From Chryseobacterium viscerum (GTDB lineage Bacteria; Bacteroidota; Bacteroidia; Flavobacteriales; Weeksellaceae), in NCBI RefSeq assembly GCF_002899945.2, contig NZ_PPEG02000010.1, positions 216,611 through 280,610 of the forward strand: DNA of 64,000 nt, written 5' to 3'. Shown here one piece after another: positions 44,236 to 53,602 of this stretch. Made by a program: the position numbers and the translations under genes. The notes beneath the pieces were generated by a model. The model did not search any database. It was not told the DNA's origin and worked only from the letters and a program-made list of their open reading frames with translations. How positions within the stretch are numbered: the first letter of the stretch is position 1; each line of letters starts with the position of its first letter.

Positions 44236-46812
44236 ATGTCGAAAAATTTAGTAATCGTAGAGTCCCCGGCCAAAGCAAAAACTATTCAGAAATACTTAGG
44301 AAAGGATTTTGAAGTAAAATCCAGTTTCGGACATATCCGTGACCTTCCTAAAAAGGGGATGGGGATAGACCTGACTACATTCAGTCCTGATTACGAAGTT
44401 TCAGCAGACAAAAAGAAATTGGTAACCGAATTGAAGGCCGCAGTGAAGAAAGCTGAGATGGTATGGCTTGCTTCCGATGAGGACCGTGAAGGAGAAGCTA
44501 TTGCATGGCACCTTGCGGATGAATTGAAACTGAAGCCTGAAAACAGAAAAAGAATTGTTTTCCATGAGATTACCAAAAATGCCATTCTAAAAGCAATCGA
44601 CAATCCAAGAGATATTGATCAGAACCTGGTAAATGCCCAGCAGGCAAGAAGAGTGCTGGATAGAATTGTAGGTTTTGAAATGTCACCTGTTTTATGGAAA
44701 AAAGTAAAACCGGGGCTGTCTGCAGGAAGAGTACAGTCTGTAGCAGTAAGATTGATTGTTGAAAGAGAAAAAGAGATCCGTGAGTTTACTCCAAAAGCAA
44801 GCTTTAAACTTGATGGAATCTTTTTAAATAAAACAGAGCAGGAAATTGCTGCCAAACTGAAAAAAGACTTCGAAAAAGAAGAAGACGCTGAAAAATTCCT
44901 TGAGAAGGCAAAAACTACAGAATTTAAAGTTCTGAATGTTGAAACCAAACCAGGTACACGTTCGGCTTCGGCTCCGTTTACAACATCTACGTTGCAGCAG
45001 GAAGCTTCATCAAGGCTTGGGTATAATGTTACCAATACAATGCGTCTGGCGCAGAGACTGTACGAAGAAGGGTTTATTACCTATATGAGAACAGACTCAG
45101 TAAACCTTTCCCAGGAAGCTATTGAAGGGGCAAAAAGACAAATTACTTCAGAATATGGAGCAGAATATTCTTCTCCAAGAAATTATACGACAAAATCTTC
45201 TTCAGCACAGGAAGCTCACGAAGCAATCCGTCCTACAGATTTCGGAATGAAAAGCATAGGAGATGTACAGCTGAACAAGTTATACCAATTAATATACAGA
45301 AGAACATTAGCTTCTCAGATGGCGAACGCCAAAATTGAAAAGACAGTGATCGAGATTGGAAATGCATCATTGCCTCACCATTTTGAAGCACAGGGAGAAG
45401 TAATCATTTTCGATGGTTTCCTGAAAGCTTATGGTATTGTAAAGACAGAAGAGGACGATGAAGAGAACAACGATAAGTTGTTGCCCAAAGTAAGCGTAGG
45501 GGAGGTATTAAATTATAAAGCCATTACTGCTACTGAAAAATTCACAAGACCAAGTGCAAGATATACCGAAGCAGGATTGGTGAGAAAACTTGAAGAACTG
45601 GGAATTGGTAGACCTTCTACTTATGCTCCGACCATTCAAACTATTCAGAACAGAGAATATGTGGATAAGAGGGAAATAGAACCTCAAACCCGTGAAGTGA
45701 TCAAAATGTCTTTGATAAATGATAAGATCAAAAAAGTAGTTCTTGATGAGAAATTCGGGGGTGATAAAAATAAATTCCTTCCTACAGATATCGGAGAAGT
45801 AGTCAATGATTTCTTAACTGATAACTTCAAAGAAATCCTGGATTACGGTTTTACAGCAAGAGTAGAAGAAAGTTTTGACGAAATTGCAAGCGGTGATCAG
45901 AAATGGAAAGAAATGATGACGAATTTCTACTCAAAATTCCACCCAAGAATTGAAGATGTAGAAGAAAATGCAGACCGTGCAACAGGAGACCGATTATTAG
46001 GAGTAGATCCTAAGACGGGTAAAAATGTTCATGCTAGAATCGGAAGATTTGGAGCGATGATCCAGATTGGAGAAACAGATGATGAAGAAAAACCTGTTTT
46101 CGCGTCATTAATGACAGGACAAAATATTGCAACCATTACTTTTGATGAAGCTCTGGAACTGTTCAAATTACCTTTCGATTTAGGTGAAGTTGACGGTCAA
46201 TCAGTTTCTGTAGGTGTTGGTAGATTTGGCCCTTATGTGAAATGGGGAGAAACTTATATCAGCATTCCGAAAGGTGAAGATCCACTTTCTGTAGATCAGA
46301 AGCGTGCGGAGGAAATCATCAATGAAAAGAAAATTGCTGATGCTCCAATTGCTACTTATAAAGGAGAGCCGGTAACGAAAGGAACAGGAAGATTCGGACC
46401 ATTTATCAAATACAAAGCTATTTTTGTAAATGTTCCAAAGAAATATGATTTTGAAAATCTTTCTCAAAGTGATATCAATGAACTGATTGATGCAAAGCTT
46501 GAAAAAGAAGCCAACCGATATATCCAACAGTGGGAAAAAGAAAAAATTTCTATTGAAAACGGAAGATGGGGACCTTTCATCAAGTTCGGAAAAGCAATGT
46601 TCAAAATTCCAAAGAAAGCAGACGATACAAAATACGATGCTGATGAATTGAAAGAACTTTCTTTAGATGAGGTTAAAAAATGGATTACCGATCAGGATCC
46701 TAAAGCCTTTGCTGAAAAGAAAAAGCCTGCGGCTAAAAAAGCAGCCACAACTAAGAAAGCAACTACAACAGCGAAAAAGCCTGCGGCTAAGAAACCGGCA
46801 GCTAAGAAATAA
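44236..46812 (+). CDS. topA: DNA topoisomerase I
   Basis: An 858-residue type IA topoisomerase. It has the TOPRIM domain at the start (VIVESPAKAKTIQKYLG; DEDREGEAIAWHL), the active-site Tyr283 in FITYMRTDS, and C-terminal repeats of the GRFGPFIK type (four copies at about 600-800) in place of classical zinc fingers. The last 30 residues are a Lys/Ala/Thr tail typical of Bacteroidetes and high in positive charge. It relaxes negative supercoils. The ATG at 44236 is chosen over a TTG at 44215, because the latter overlaps the -7 box. Confidence 0.96.
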   Translation: MSKNLVIVESPAKAKTIQKYLGKDFEVKSSFGHIRDLPKKGMGIDLTTFSPDYEVSADKKKLVTELKAAVKKAEMVWLASDEDREGEAIAWHLADELKLKPENRKRIVFHEITKNAILKAIDNPRDIDQNLVNAQQARRVLDRIVGFEMSPVLWKKVKPGLSAGRVQSVAVRLIVEREKEIREFTPKASFKLDGIFLNKTEQEIAAKLKKDFEKEEDAEKFLEKAKTTEFKVLNVETKPGTRSASAPFTTSTLQQEASSRLGYNVTNTMRLAQRLYEEGFITYMRTDSVNLSQEAIEGAKRQITSEYGAEYSSPRNYTTKSSSAQEAHEAIRPTDFGMKSIGDVQLNKLYQLIYRRTLASQMANAKIEKTVIEIGNASLPHHFEAQGEVIIFDGFLKAYGIVKTEEDDEENNDKLLPKVSVGEVLNYKAITATEKFTRPSARYTEAGLVRKLEELGIGRPSTYAPTIQTIQNREYVDKREIEPQTREVIKMSLINDKIKKVVLDEKFGGDKNKFLPTDIGEVVNDFLTDNFKEILDYGFTARVEESFDEIASGDQKWKEMMTNFYSKFHPRIEDVEENADRATGDRLLGVDPKTGKNVHARIGRFGAMIQIGETDDEEKPVFASLMTGQNIATITFDEALELFKLPFDLGEVDGQSVSVGVGRFGPYVKWGETYISIPKGEDPLSVDQKRAEEIINEKKIADAPIATYKGEPVTKGTGRFGPFIKYKAIFVNVPKKYDFENLSQSDINELIDAKLEKEANRYIQQWEKEKISIENGRWGPFIKFGKAMFKIPKKADDTKYDADELKELSLDEVKKWITDQDPKAFAEKKKPAAKKAATTKKATTTAKKPAAKKPAAKK

Positions 46813-47190
46813 ATAGTCTTTAATAGAATATAAAAGCACAGATTTTGGTCTGTGCTTTTTTTGCTTTTATAAAGTTAGGTATTAAATGATGGCATGGGTT
46901 TTTTAACATGTGCTTTTCATTTATAATTATTTCAAAAAATGTAAAAATTGCATCACTTTATTCATTAAATAAATTTCTCTCTGTTGGGAATTAACCTTCA
47001 CGTACGCTTATCACGTAGGTCTAGGTATAAATACGCAAATGGAAAATTCCGTACTAAGACTGTGATATACAGTGTTTTAATTCTGTAGTTTTACATCGTA
47101 ATATTACAGACAGTGGAGTTCAGGAACCACTTTAAAAACGAGGCGGATTCTGAAAAGCCAAACGAGTAAGAAAACAAAAACTATAAAATC
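46813..47190 (+). other. Long upstream region of the six-cysteine gene
   Basis: No gene in 378 bases apart from the topA terminator. It holds two direct copies of TCACGTA (46998-47004 and 47011-47017, 13-base period) followed by TATAAATACGC, and a GAGGCGGATT at 47139-47148 which recurs in the terminator after the gene. Confidence 0.5.
46835..46862 (+). terminator. Terminator of topA
   Basis: AGCACAGA / TCTGTGCT with a 6-base loop and seven T. Confidence 0.85.
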
Positions 47191-47565
47191 ATGGCAGAAT
47201 TTAAATTTAGCGAAGAAGCTATTTCACACGCATTAGAAGCGGCAAAAAGATCACACGAAGACAGTCAGGCAAATCGTCGTTCATCAGGAGCGGATTCAGA
47301 TTTAAGCCTTGCTAATGCTAGCGCAGGTTATCTACTTGTAACAGCAGAGTGTATTTCAATCACTGTTGAGAACAACAAAGTGTGCATCAACCTACCTTTA
47401 GGTTTTGGAAAATATTGTTTCAGCATACCATTAAGTATTCCTAATGGAACAGCTGGGCAGGCTTGCTTGTCTATTTGTACTACTTGGGGAATTCCAACAG
47501 GAATTAGAGTAACTATTGTTATAGCTGGAATCACAATTATCAGTCAGTCATTCGGAAAGTGCTAA
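47191..47565 (+). CDS. Six-cysteine protein of unknown function
   Basis: A 124-residue protein without signal peptide. Residues 1-46 are polar and helical (KFSEEAISHALEAAKRSHEDSQANRR). Residues 47-124 are hydrophobic and hold six cysteines (54, 65, 76, 92, 96, 124) with many Ile, Thr and Gly residues and a C-terminal Cys. The split into a leader-like polar part and a Cys-rich hydrophobic core recalls ribosomal peptide precursors, but no processing gene is near. It has a long upstream region and a strong terminator. Family unknown. Confidence 0.72.
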   Translation: MAEFKFSEEAISHALEAAKRSHEDSQANRRSSGADSDLSLANASAGYLLVTAECISITVENNKVCINLPLGFGKYCFSIPLSIPNGTAGQACLSICTTWGIPTGIRVTIVIAGITIISQSFGKC

Positions 47566-47594
47566 TTAGCCAGTACACGAATTAGAATAAAAAG

Positions 47595-47630
47595 TCCGCC
47601 TCATATTATATGTGAGGCGGATTTGTTTTT
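47595..47630 (+). terminator. Terminator of the six-cysteine gene
   Basis: TCCGCCTCA / TGAGGCGGA with an AT-rich loop and a T-rich tail. Confidence 0.8.
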
Positions 47631-47707
47631 ATAACGTTTTTGAAAATGTATTGTTGCTAATAAACCTTAACAGCTTTGTCTTTTCCTAAATTCCTTGTTT
47701 AATTTTA

Positions 47708-47715
47708 TATATTTG
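47708..47715 (+). promoter_or_regulatory. Probable -7 element
   Basis: TATATTTG 32 bases before the start at 47748. Confidence 0.35.
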
Positions 47716-47747
47716 GGAATTATAAAACTAATATAACAAACTGTACC

Positions 47748-49214
47748 GTGAAACCTTATTTTATACACAAAATTCTACCCTTTTTAGGACTGTTTATTTC
47801 ATTAAACTTCTTTTCTCAGGAAAACTTGCTGGACACCTCTTACGGCTTGAGTGGAGGGTATACCGATTTTGCTTTTTATAACGGCAGTCAAATGTCCGGA
47901 GGGCTGCAGATACACGCTACAACAAAACTTCCTGATGGAAAAGTTTTAGCAGTAGGCGCTGGCTTTATTGCCCGTTTTACCTCCAATGGGGTATTAGATA
48001 CTTCTGTTCTCAATGGTTATGGGTATAAATTGTTTTCCCAGTCAACCTATGGCCGCATAAAACCTGCAGGAGATGGTAATTATATTGTCATGGATTATGG
48101 CTTTGGTGGTGTTCAAAAAATAGATGCAGATGGAAATTTTGTAAATGGCTTTACTTCTTTTAATCAGGGAGCATCGTATGTGGACATAGATGTGGATGAG
48201 AGTGGGAGAATTTATCTGCTGAAACATTCTAATTATAACTATACCCTTGTTCGTCTTTTACCGAATGGAACTGTTGATACTGCTTTCGGAAATAATGGGA
48301 TAGCCACTTTAGGAACCAGCTACCGATATGGCAGAGTAAGAGTTAATACCAATAACGAGATCTTTATAGCAGGTCTAAAGATTGTCGCCACGAATAGTGA
48401 TCAGAGAATAGTAGTTACAAAAATTTTGCCTGATGGAGGTCTTGACAGTTCTTTTGGAGCCTCAGGGAATTTCCTTTATCAGTATGGTCAGAATGCAGGT
48501 ACCAGTGCACAGCTTATGTTCCTGGATAATGGGAAAATCTTAGGATTGAGTTCCGGAAGTATTTGTAATGGAAACAATTGCTTTGGACTTATCACTTATC
48601 GCCTTAATGCAAACGGAACTTTGGATACGACATTTAAAAATACCGGCATTGCTGTTATTCCTGTTCAGTCTGATTCAACTCCTATGAAGATGGTGCGCCT
48701 TCCGGACAATACATTTATGATTTCCGGAACGGGATGGTACAATACCTATGTGCTGAAGATGGATGAAAATGGGAATCTGGATAATTCCTTTGGCTTAAAC
48801 GGTAAAATTATTACTCCGCAAATGCTGAATAAGAATGTATATAACTCAGGTTTCGAATTGTATGGAAATTCTATTGTATTATTTGGAATTTATTCAATCT
48901 GGTATGGAGCGCAAACCCAGTATGTAGGAACAGCCCGCAAATACTTCTTTAATACAAGCAGTCTGGGGGTTTCAGATGTAGCATTGAAGACTGTTAAGAT
49001 TTACCCCAACCCAGTTAAGGACTTTCTTCATTTGACATCAAAGGAAAAAATAACAGGTTATGAAATTTCAGATTTGAACGGCCGGAAAATAATAAATGCC
49101 GAAGCTGGTTTTTCAGAAGGAAAGATTAATTTGAGCTTTTTATCATCAGGAACATATATGATTACTGTTCATACATCGAAAGGAACAGTCTCTTCTAAAT
49201 TTATTAAAAAATAA
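47748..49214 (+). CDS. Secreted delta-60 repeat protein with T9SS sorting domain
   Basis: A 488-residue exported protein with signal peptide (about 1-24). It has five or six delta-60 repeats, each with a DG/NG-(x)-(L/V)D-(T/S)-(A/S/T)F-G-x-(N/S)G core, such as NGTVDTAFGNNG, DGGLDSSFGASG and NGNLDNSFGLNG; these are taken to form a beta-propeller. The C-terminus (VKIYPNPVKDFLHL onward) is a type A T9SS sorting domain. It starts with GTG at 47748. Function unknown; delta-60 proteins are common surface proteins in Flavobacteriia. Confidence 0.87.
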   Translation: MKPYFIHKILPFLGLFISLNFFSQENLLDTSYGLSGGYTDFAFYNGSQMSGGLQIHATTKLPDGKVLAVGAGFIARFTSNGVLDTSVLNGYGYKLFSQSTYGRIKPAGDGNYIVMDYGFGGVQKIDADGNFVNGFTSFNQGASYVDIDVDESGRIYLLKHSNYNYTLVRLLPNGTVDTAFGNNGIATLGTSYRYGRVRVNTNNEIFIAGLKIVATNSDQRIVVTKILPDGGLDSSFGASGNFLYQYGQNAGTSAQLMFLDNGKILGLSSGSICNGNNCFGLITYRLNANGTLDTTFKNTGIAVIPVQSDSTPMKMVRLPDNTFMISGTGWYNTYVLKMDENGNLDNSFGLNGKIITPQMLNKNVYNSGFELYGNSIVLFGIYSIWYGAQTQYVGTARKYFFNTSSLGVSDVALKTVKIYPNPVKDFLHLTSKEKITGYEISDLNGRKIINAEAGFSEGKINLSFLSSGTYMITVHTSKGTVSSKFIKK

Positions 49215-49231
49215 TACAATATCATATCTTG

Positions 49232-49262
49232 CAAAAAGTCTTCTTTTGGGAAGACTTTTTTT
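49232..49262 (+). terminator. Terminator of the delta-60 gene
   Basis: AAAAGTCTTC / GGAAGACTTTT with a loop of about 5 bases and a T-run. Confidence 0.8.
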
Positions 49263-49375
49263 TGTTTTTTTGAAAGTTAAAAAGCGATACAGATTACCAA
49301 TTTGCGGAGGTTTTTTTGTATGTTTGTTACATTGGGTTATTCAATAAATTATTATTATTCAAATTAAGTTATAAT

Positions 49376-50446
49376 ATGGATTTCGAAGACTTTATCATTT
49401 CACCAAGAAATTTCAAGACAGAAAGCTGGCAGATAGGAAATCGGATTACAAAAGATATCAAAGAAGACAGTATTGTTCTTTTGTTTGTATCAGACTACCG
49501 AGGTGCGGGCGGAGATGCGGAAGTACAGGACTTTACCGGGGTAAGGAAAGAATTTTATAAACTTTCGCAGATGGACTTCGAAATTCCTGTTGTAGATCTT
49601 GGAGATTTGGTCTCAGGGAAATCGGTTCAGGATACCCACTATATTTTACAGGAAGTTCTGTCGGCATGTCATTATAAAAGAGCAATTCCGGTGATTATCG
49701 GTGGCTCCAATGATTTTGCCTTTTCAGTATTTTCTGCATTGAATTTTCACAAAAAAAGTCTCAATTATACCCAAATAAGTAATATTATTTCTCTTCAACA
49801 AGGGGAAACGATTAATGAACATACTTTTTTAGGCAAAATTTTCGGAGCCAAAAAATTTTCTATTAAAAATTACCATCATTTAGGGTACCAGAAACATTTG
49901 AATGAAATGGATTCTGTGAGGCTGATCAAAGAAGTAGAATTTGATATTATCCGTCTTGCAGAGATGATGAATTCTACAGAAAAAACAGAACCTTTCTTCA
50001 GGAAAGCAGATCTCGTTACAGTAAATTGTGATGCTGTGGAAAGCTTTAGTGAACCTTTTTCTATGAATCCGCAGGTAAATGGACTGAACAGAAGGGAAAT
50101 TTGTGCTTACATGAAGGAAATCGGGTTGAGTGAAAACCTGAAGTCTGTCGGGATTTTTAATTATAATATTTATTCTGAAAATCAACTGAACCACCAGCTG
50201 TTAGCACAGATGTTATGGTATCTGATCGAAGGAATAAACATTCAGTACTCTCATCCGAAGGAAAGACATTATGAACAATTCTATGTGTTGATAGATGACA
50301 GACAATATGCATTCAAGCGTGATACTTTCAGTAATTTGTGGTATTTTGGTGATGATGAAAATATAGAAAACTGCATTCCGTGTTCCAGAAAAGATTTTGA
50401 TGAAGCTAAGAAAGGATGGCTGAGTGCAAGACTGACGAAAATTTAA
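49376..50446 (+). CDS. Arginase-fold protein with degenerate metal site
   Basis: A 356-residue protein related by overall layout to formimidoylglutamase/arginase-family enzymes. The GGDHS/GGGHE motif appears as GGSND (109-113), the DAHxD motif as SLQQG (about 139-143), and the last SxDxDxxDP motif as VNCDAVESF (216-224), so most manganese ligands are missing. It is probably not an active ureohydrolase and may bind or regulate. The start ATG at 49376 is preferred over an upstream frame from TTG-like starts, as it follows a purine-rich stretch. A glycosyltransferase gene follows after 3 bases. Confidence 0.72.
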   Translation: MDFEDFIISPRNFKTESWQIGNRITKDIKEDSIVLLFVSDYRGAGGDAEVQDFTGVRKEFYKLSQMDFEIPVVDLGDLVSGKSVQDTHYILQEVLSACHYKRAIPVIIGGSNDFAFSVFSALNFHKKSLNYTQISNIISLQQGETINEHTFLGKIFGAKKFSIKNYHHLGYQKHLNEMDSVRLIKEVEFDIIRLAEMMNSTEKTEPFFRKADLVTVNCDAVESFSEPFSMNPQVNGLNRREICAYMKEIGLSENLKSVGIFNYNIYSENQLNHQLLAQMLWYLIEGINIQYSHPKERHYEQFYVLIDDRQYAFKRDTFSNLWYFGDDENIENCIPCSRKDFDEAKKGWLSARLTKI

Positions 50447-50449
50447 TGT

Positions 50450-51451
50450 ATGACAAATGTTCCCCCAAGAGTATCCATTATTGTTCCCGTTTATAATGTA
50501 GAGAATTATCTGACAAAATGCATTGACTCCTTGGTGAATCAAAGTCTCCCCAATATTGAAATTCTTGTAGTGAATGATGGAAGCAAAGATCATTCTGAAA
50601 AAATTATTGAAGGATATGCACAAAGATATCCGGAAAAAATAAAAGCTTTTACCAAAGAAAACGGGGGCTTAAGTGATGCCCGTAACTTTGGGATTGATAG
50701 GGCAGCAGGTGATTATATAGGTTTTGTAGACAGCGATGACTATGTTACCGAGACCATGTTTGAGGAAATGCTCCTTTTAGCAGAAAAGCACCAGGCAAAA
50801 ATGGTCATCTGTAATATTCAGAAAGTAGACGAGAACGGAAAGGTTACCCAAAAACTGACTCAGATTCCCAATATGCCCGAAAAAATAGCTCTTGAAAGTA
50901 ATTTTTCAGTGTTTTCTGATATCAGCTATTTTGCCTGTAATAAGCTGTTCAAGAGAGAGCTTTTTAATCAAAAAAGATTTAAAAAAGGGGTTCATTTTGA
51001 AGATATTCAACTTATTCCACAATTACTGCTTGAATGTGAAACGATAGCTCAGACTCAAAATTTTCATTATCAATATCTGGAGCGTTCCGATTCTATTACA
51101 AAAACCCACACCGAAAAAGGACTTGATATGCTAAAAGCCGTTGGTGATGTGGAAAAAATATTCGGCGAATCTCAATATTCTCATAAAAAAGAGGAGCTGA
51201 AAAATTTTCAGATTTTTGAAGGTATTTATTCGTTTTTGGCCTATCTGGCATTCGTGAAAAAAGAAGAATTGTTCTATAGTATGTCTGATCAGTTAATTCT
51301 TTTTATGAATGAAAGACAAATAAAAGTTCAAGATATATTGAAGTATAGTCGTTTTGGTAAGAATTATCTTTTATCTTTGCCCTTGAAGAAAAAGATTTTT
51401 TATCTATTGTTTTTTGCCGGACAGAAAAGATTGATAAGAAAATTGATATAA
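50450..51451 (+). CDS. Family 2 glycosyltransferase
   Basis: A 333-residue GT-A enzyme with the GT2 hallmarks: SIIVPVYNVENYLTKCIDSL at the start, VNDGSKDHS, GLSDARNFG, and the metal-binding FVDSDDYV. The C-terminal part is helical. It adds a sugar in surface polysaccharide synthesis. It opens the polysaccharide block that continues with the WecA-like, Wza-like and Wzc-like genes. Confidence 0.9.
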   Translation: MTNVPPRVSIIVPVYNVENYLTKCIDSLVNQSLPNIEILVVNDGSKDHSEKIIEGYAQRYPEKIKAFTKENGGLSDARNFGIDRAAGDYIGFVDSDDYVTETMFEEMLLLAEKHQAKMVICNIQKVDENGKVTQKLTQIPNMPEKIALESNFSVFSDISYFACNKLFKRELFNQKRFKKGVHFEDIQLIPQLLLECETIAQTQNFHYQYLERSDSITKTHTEKGLDMLKAVGDVEKIFGESQYSHKKEELKNFQIFEGIYSFLAYLAFVKKEELFYSMSDQLILFMNERQIKVQDILKYSRFGKNYLLSLPLKKKIFYLLFFAGQKRLIRKLI

Positions 51452-51562
51452 CACAAATGTAAGTACTATTGTTTCGGTCAATAGAAAACAATGATGAAGT
51501 TCTTTATAAGTTCTGCATCATCAATTTTTATTGTAAGATACAAGTGCTGAATAAGAAAAAGA

Positions 51563-52681
51563 ATGAAAAATTTTGAATTGTTCTTAAGCGGATCGGGAAT
51601 ACCTATTTTCTATATAAAAATAGGATTAAGTTTTGTATTCTCATTTTTAATTACTTTTTTTTCTATTCCTACCATTGTTAAGATTTCAAGAAGAAAGAAT
51701 CTGATGGATGAGCCGGGAATGAGAAGTTCGCACCTTAGAGAGATTCCCAATCTGGGAGGAATTGCCATATTTTATTCCATAGGAATTTGTGCCTCAATTT
51801 TTGCTTACGAGCTGTTTGACCTCTATAAATTCTTATTTGCTTCATTGATTATCCTGCTGTATGTAGGGGTAATGGATGATATTGTTGTAATGAGGGCATA
51901 CAAAAAACTTGTTGCACAGATTGTGGTGTCATCGCTGGTGGTGATAGGATCAGATATCAGAATCAGAAGCTTATTTGGAATATTTGGAGTGTATGAATTA
52001 GAATATTTTGTGAGTGTTCTGTTCAGCATTGTTACTTTTATTATTCTGATCAATGCTTTTAATTTAATAGACGGAATAGATGGATTGGCAGGTGGATATT
52101 CTGTAATCTGTAGTGCTTTATTTGGAATAAGCTATTACCGGTTAGGAGAATATAATTATCCTCTGGTTATACTATCCGTAGTTATTATTGGGACCGTATT
52201 GGCATTTTTATACTATAATCTTTCGAATTACCGTACCCGTAAAATATTTATGGGAGATACTGGCTCCATGTTACTGGGCTTTTTACTGGCGTTTACCTCT
52301 ATTTGTTTCATCGATATTTTTATTGATAAAAAACTGGCAGATGTACCGAGGTATCATCTTCAGTCTGCGCCTGTTGTAGCCGTTGCGATCCTGATTCTTC
52401 CGATTGTAGACACATTAAATGTAATTATGGTGAGGCTCTATAACAAAAAGTCACCATTCGATGCAGATAAAAACCATATTCACCATAAGTTACTAAAGCT
52501 GAATCTTACCCATAGGAGATCTACTTTTTATATTATTCTTTATTATCTGATGATCGTAGGAATAGCTTATTGTTTTAGGCATATTAATGTAAATATGCTA
52601 TTATTGATGATCCTTTCCTTAGGTTTTTTTGGAGCTTATTTGCCAGATTTGCTATATCGATTAAGAAATAATAAAAATTAA
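51563..52681 (+). CDS. MraY/WecA-type undecaprenyl-phosphate sugar-1-phosphate transferase
   Basis: A 372-residue protein with about eleven membrane segments and the family's motifs: DEPGMRSSHLREIPNLGG, the metal-binding NLIDGIDGLAGG, and GDTGSMLLGF. A His-rich loop (NHIHHKLL) near residue 310 is also typical. It loads the first sugar phosphate onto the lipid carrier to start a polysaccharide chain. It lies 110 bases after the glycosyltransferase and before the export genes. Confidence 0.9.
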   Translation: MKNFELFLSGSGIPIFYIKIGLSFVFSFLITFFSIPTIVKISRRKNLMDEPGMRSSHLREIPNLGGIAIFYSIGICASIFAYELFDLYKFLFASLIILLYVGVMDDIVVMRAYKKLVAQIVVSSLVVIGSDIRIRSLFGIFGVYELEYFVSVLFSIVTFIILINAFNLIDGIDGLAGGYSVICSALFGISYYRLGEYNYPLVILSVVIIGTVLAFLYYNLSNYRTRKIFMGDTGSMLLGFLLAFTSICFIDIFIDKKLADVPRYHLQSAPVVAVAILILPIVDTLNVIMVRLYNKKSPFDADKNHIHHKLLKLNLTHRRSTFYIILYYLMIVGIAYCFRHINVNMLLLMILSLGFFGAYLPDLLYRLRNNKN

Positions 52682-52692
52682 CAATTAAATAT

Positions 52693-52700
52693 TACTTTTG
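52693..52700 (+). promoter_or_regulatory. Probable -7 element before the export genes
   Basis: TACTTTTG 15 bases before the start at 52716. No convincing -33 box. Confidence 0.4.
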
Positions 52701-52715
52701 TAAACAATATTATAT

Positions 52716-53600
52716 ATGATGAAGAACTTTAAATATTTATTTTTAATATTCCCCTTTTTAGTTACCTCATGTATCACAACAAAGGATGTGAGGTATTTGC
52801 AGCCAAGTGAAAGTCTTGTTATTAACGAAGAAGGTCTGGTTCCTTACAACATTCCCGTGTACAGGATTACCAAAAATGACATCCTCAATCTTAATATTGT
52901 GACAACTCCCAAAGGAGATGCAGCACAATTTTACTCCTCTTACAATACTTCCGGCGGATTAACCAACGGAGGGGTAGTAAGTTCTGCAATATCAGGAGGA
53001 GGCGTTAATGTAGGAACTAATGGTGGTGGTTCCGGAGGAGGTAGAGGTGGAAATATGAATTTTTATTTTAACGGATTGAAAGTTGACTCCAATGGTGATA
53101 TCAATATTTTTGGAATAGGATATATAAAAGCAGAAGGAAGAACACTTGATGATATTACAAAAGAAATACAAGATAAAGTAAATGAAAACTTCCAGGAAGG
53201 TAAGTCAGAAGTACGATTAAATACAGATGGTATTACTTATTATATTCTTGGGGATGTGGAGACTACCGGACTTTCAGGAGAAAAAGTAACCCACAAAAAT
53301 ACCCTTACCATTACTGAAGCATTGGCGATTAATGGTGGGTTAAACAGAACTATCGATAAAAAAGAAGTGGTTATCCACAGAAAACTTCCTGAAGGAATCA
53401 AAATTGCCAAAATAGATCTTACCCGTGAAGATCTTATGAATTCTCCTTACTATTATATACAAAATGGGGATGAAATCTATCTGAACACAAGAGCAAAAAG
53501 CTTGAATGGATTTGGAAAAGATCCAATTCAGACTTTGACGACCGGAGTTTCGGTAATTACTACGGCATTGTCTATTTATTTACTCCTTAAAAATCTTTAA
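52716..53600 (+). CDS. Wza-like polysaccharide export lipoprotein
   Basis: A 294-residue outer-membrane lipoprotein (lipobox VTSC, about Cys19) with a poly-export domain (VYRITKNDILNLNI) and SLBB-like domains (YYILGDVETTGLS; LTITEALAINGGL). A Gly/Asn-rich insertion at about residues 75-115 interrupts the first domain. It forms the export pore with the Wzc-like kinase. It ends with a membrane-spanning segment (about 272-292), as in Wza where a C-terminal helix crosses the outer membrane. Confidence 0.88.
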   Translation: MMKNFKYLFLIFPFLVTSCITTKDVRYLQPSESLVINEEGLVPYNIPVYRITKNDILNLNIVTTPKGDAAQFYSSYNTSGGLTNGGVVSSAISGGGVNVGTNGGGSGGGRGGNMNFYFNGLKVDSNGDINIFGIGYIKAEGRTLDDITKEIQDKVNENFQEGKSEVRLNTDGITYYILGDVETTGLSGEKVTHKNTLTITEALAINGGLNRTIDKKEVVIHRKLPEGIKIAKIDLTREDLMNSPYYYIQNGDEIYLNTRAKSLNGFGKDPIQTLTTGVSVITTALSIYLLLKNL

Positions 53601-53602
53601 TT

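Noticed and set aside
46720..46812. Lys/Ala-rich repeats at the end of topA as a separate repeat element
   Set aside because: They are a coding, positively charged tail in frame with topA; similar tails are usual in this phylum.
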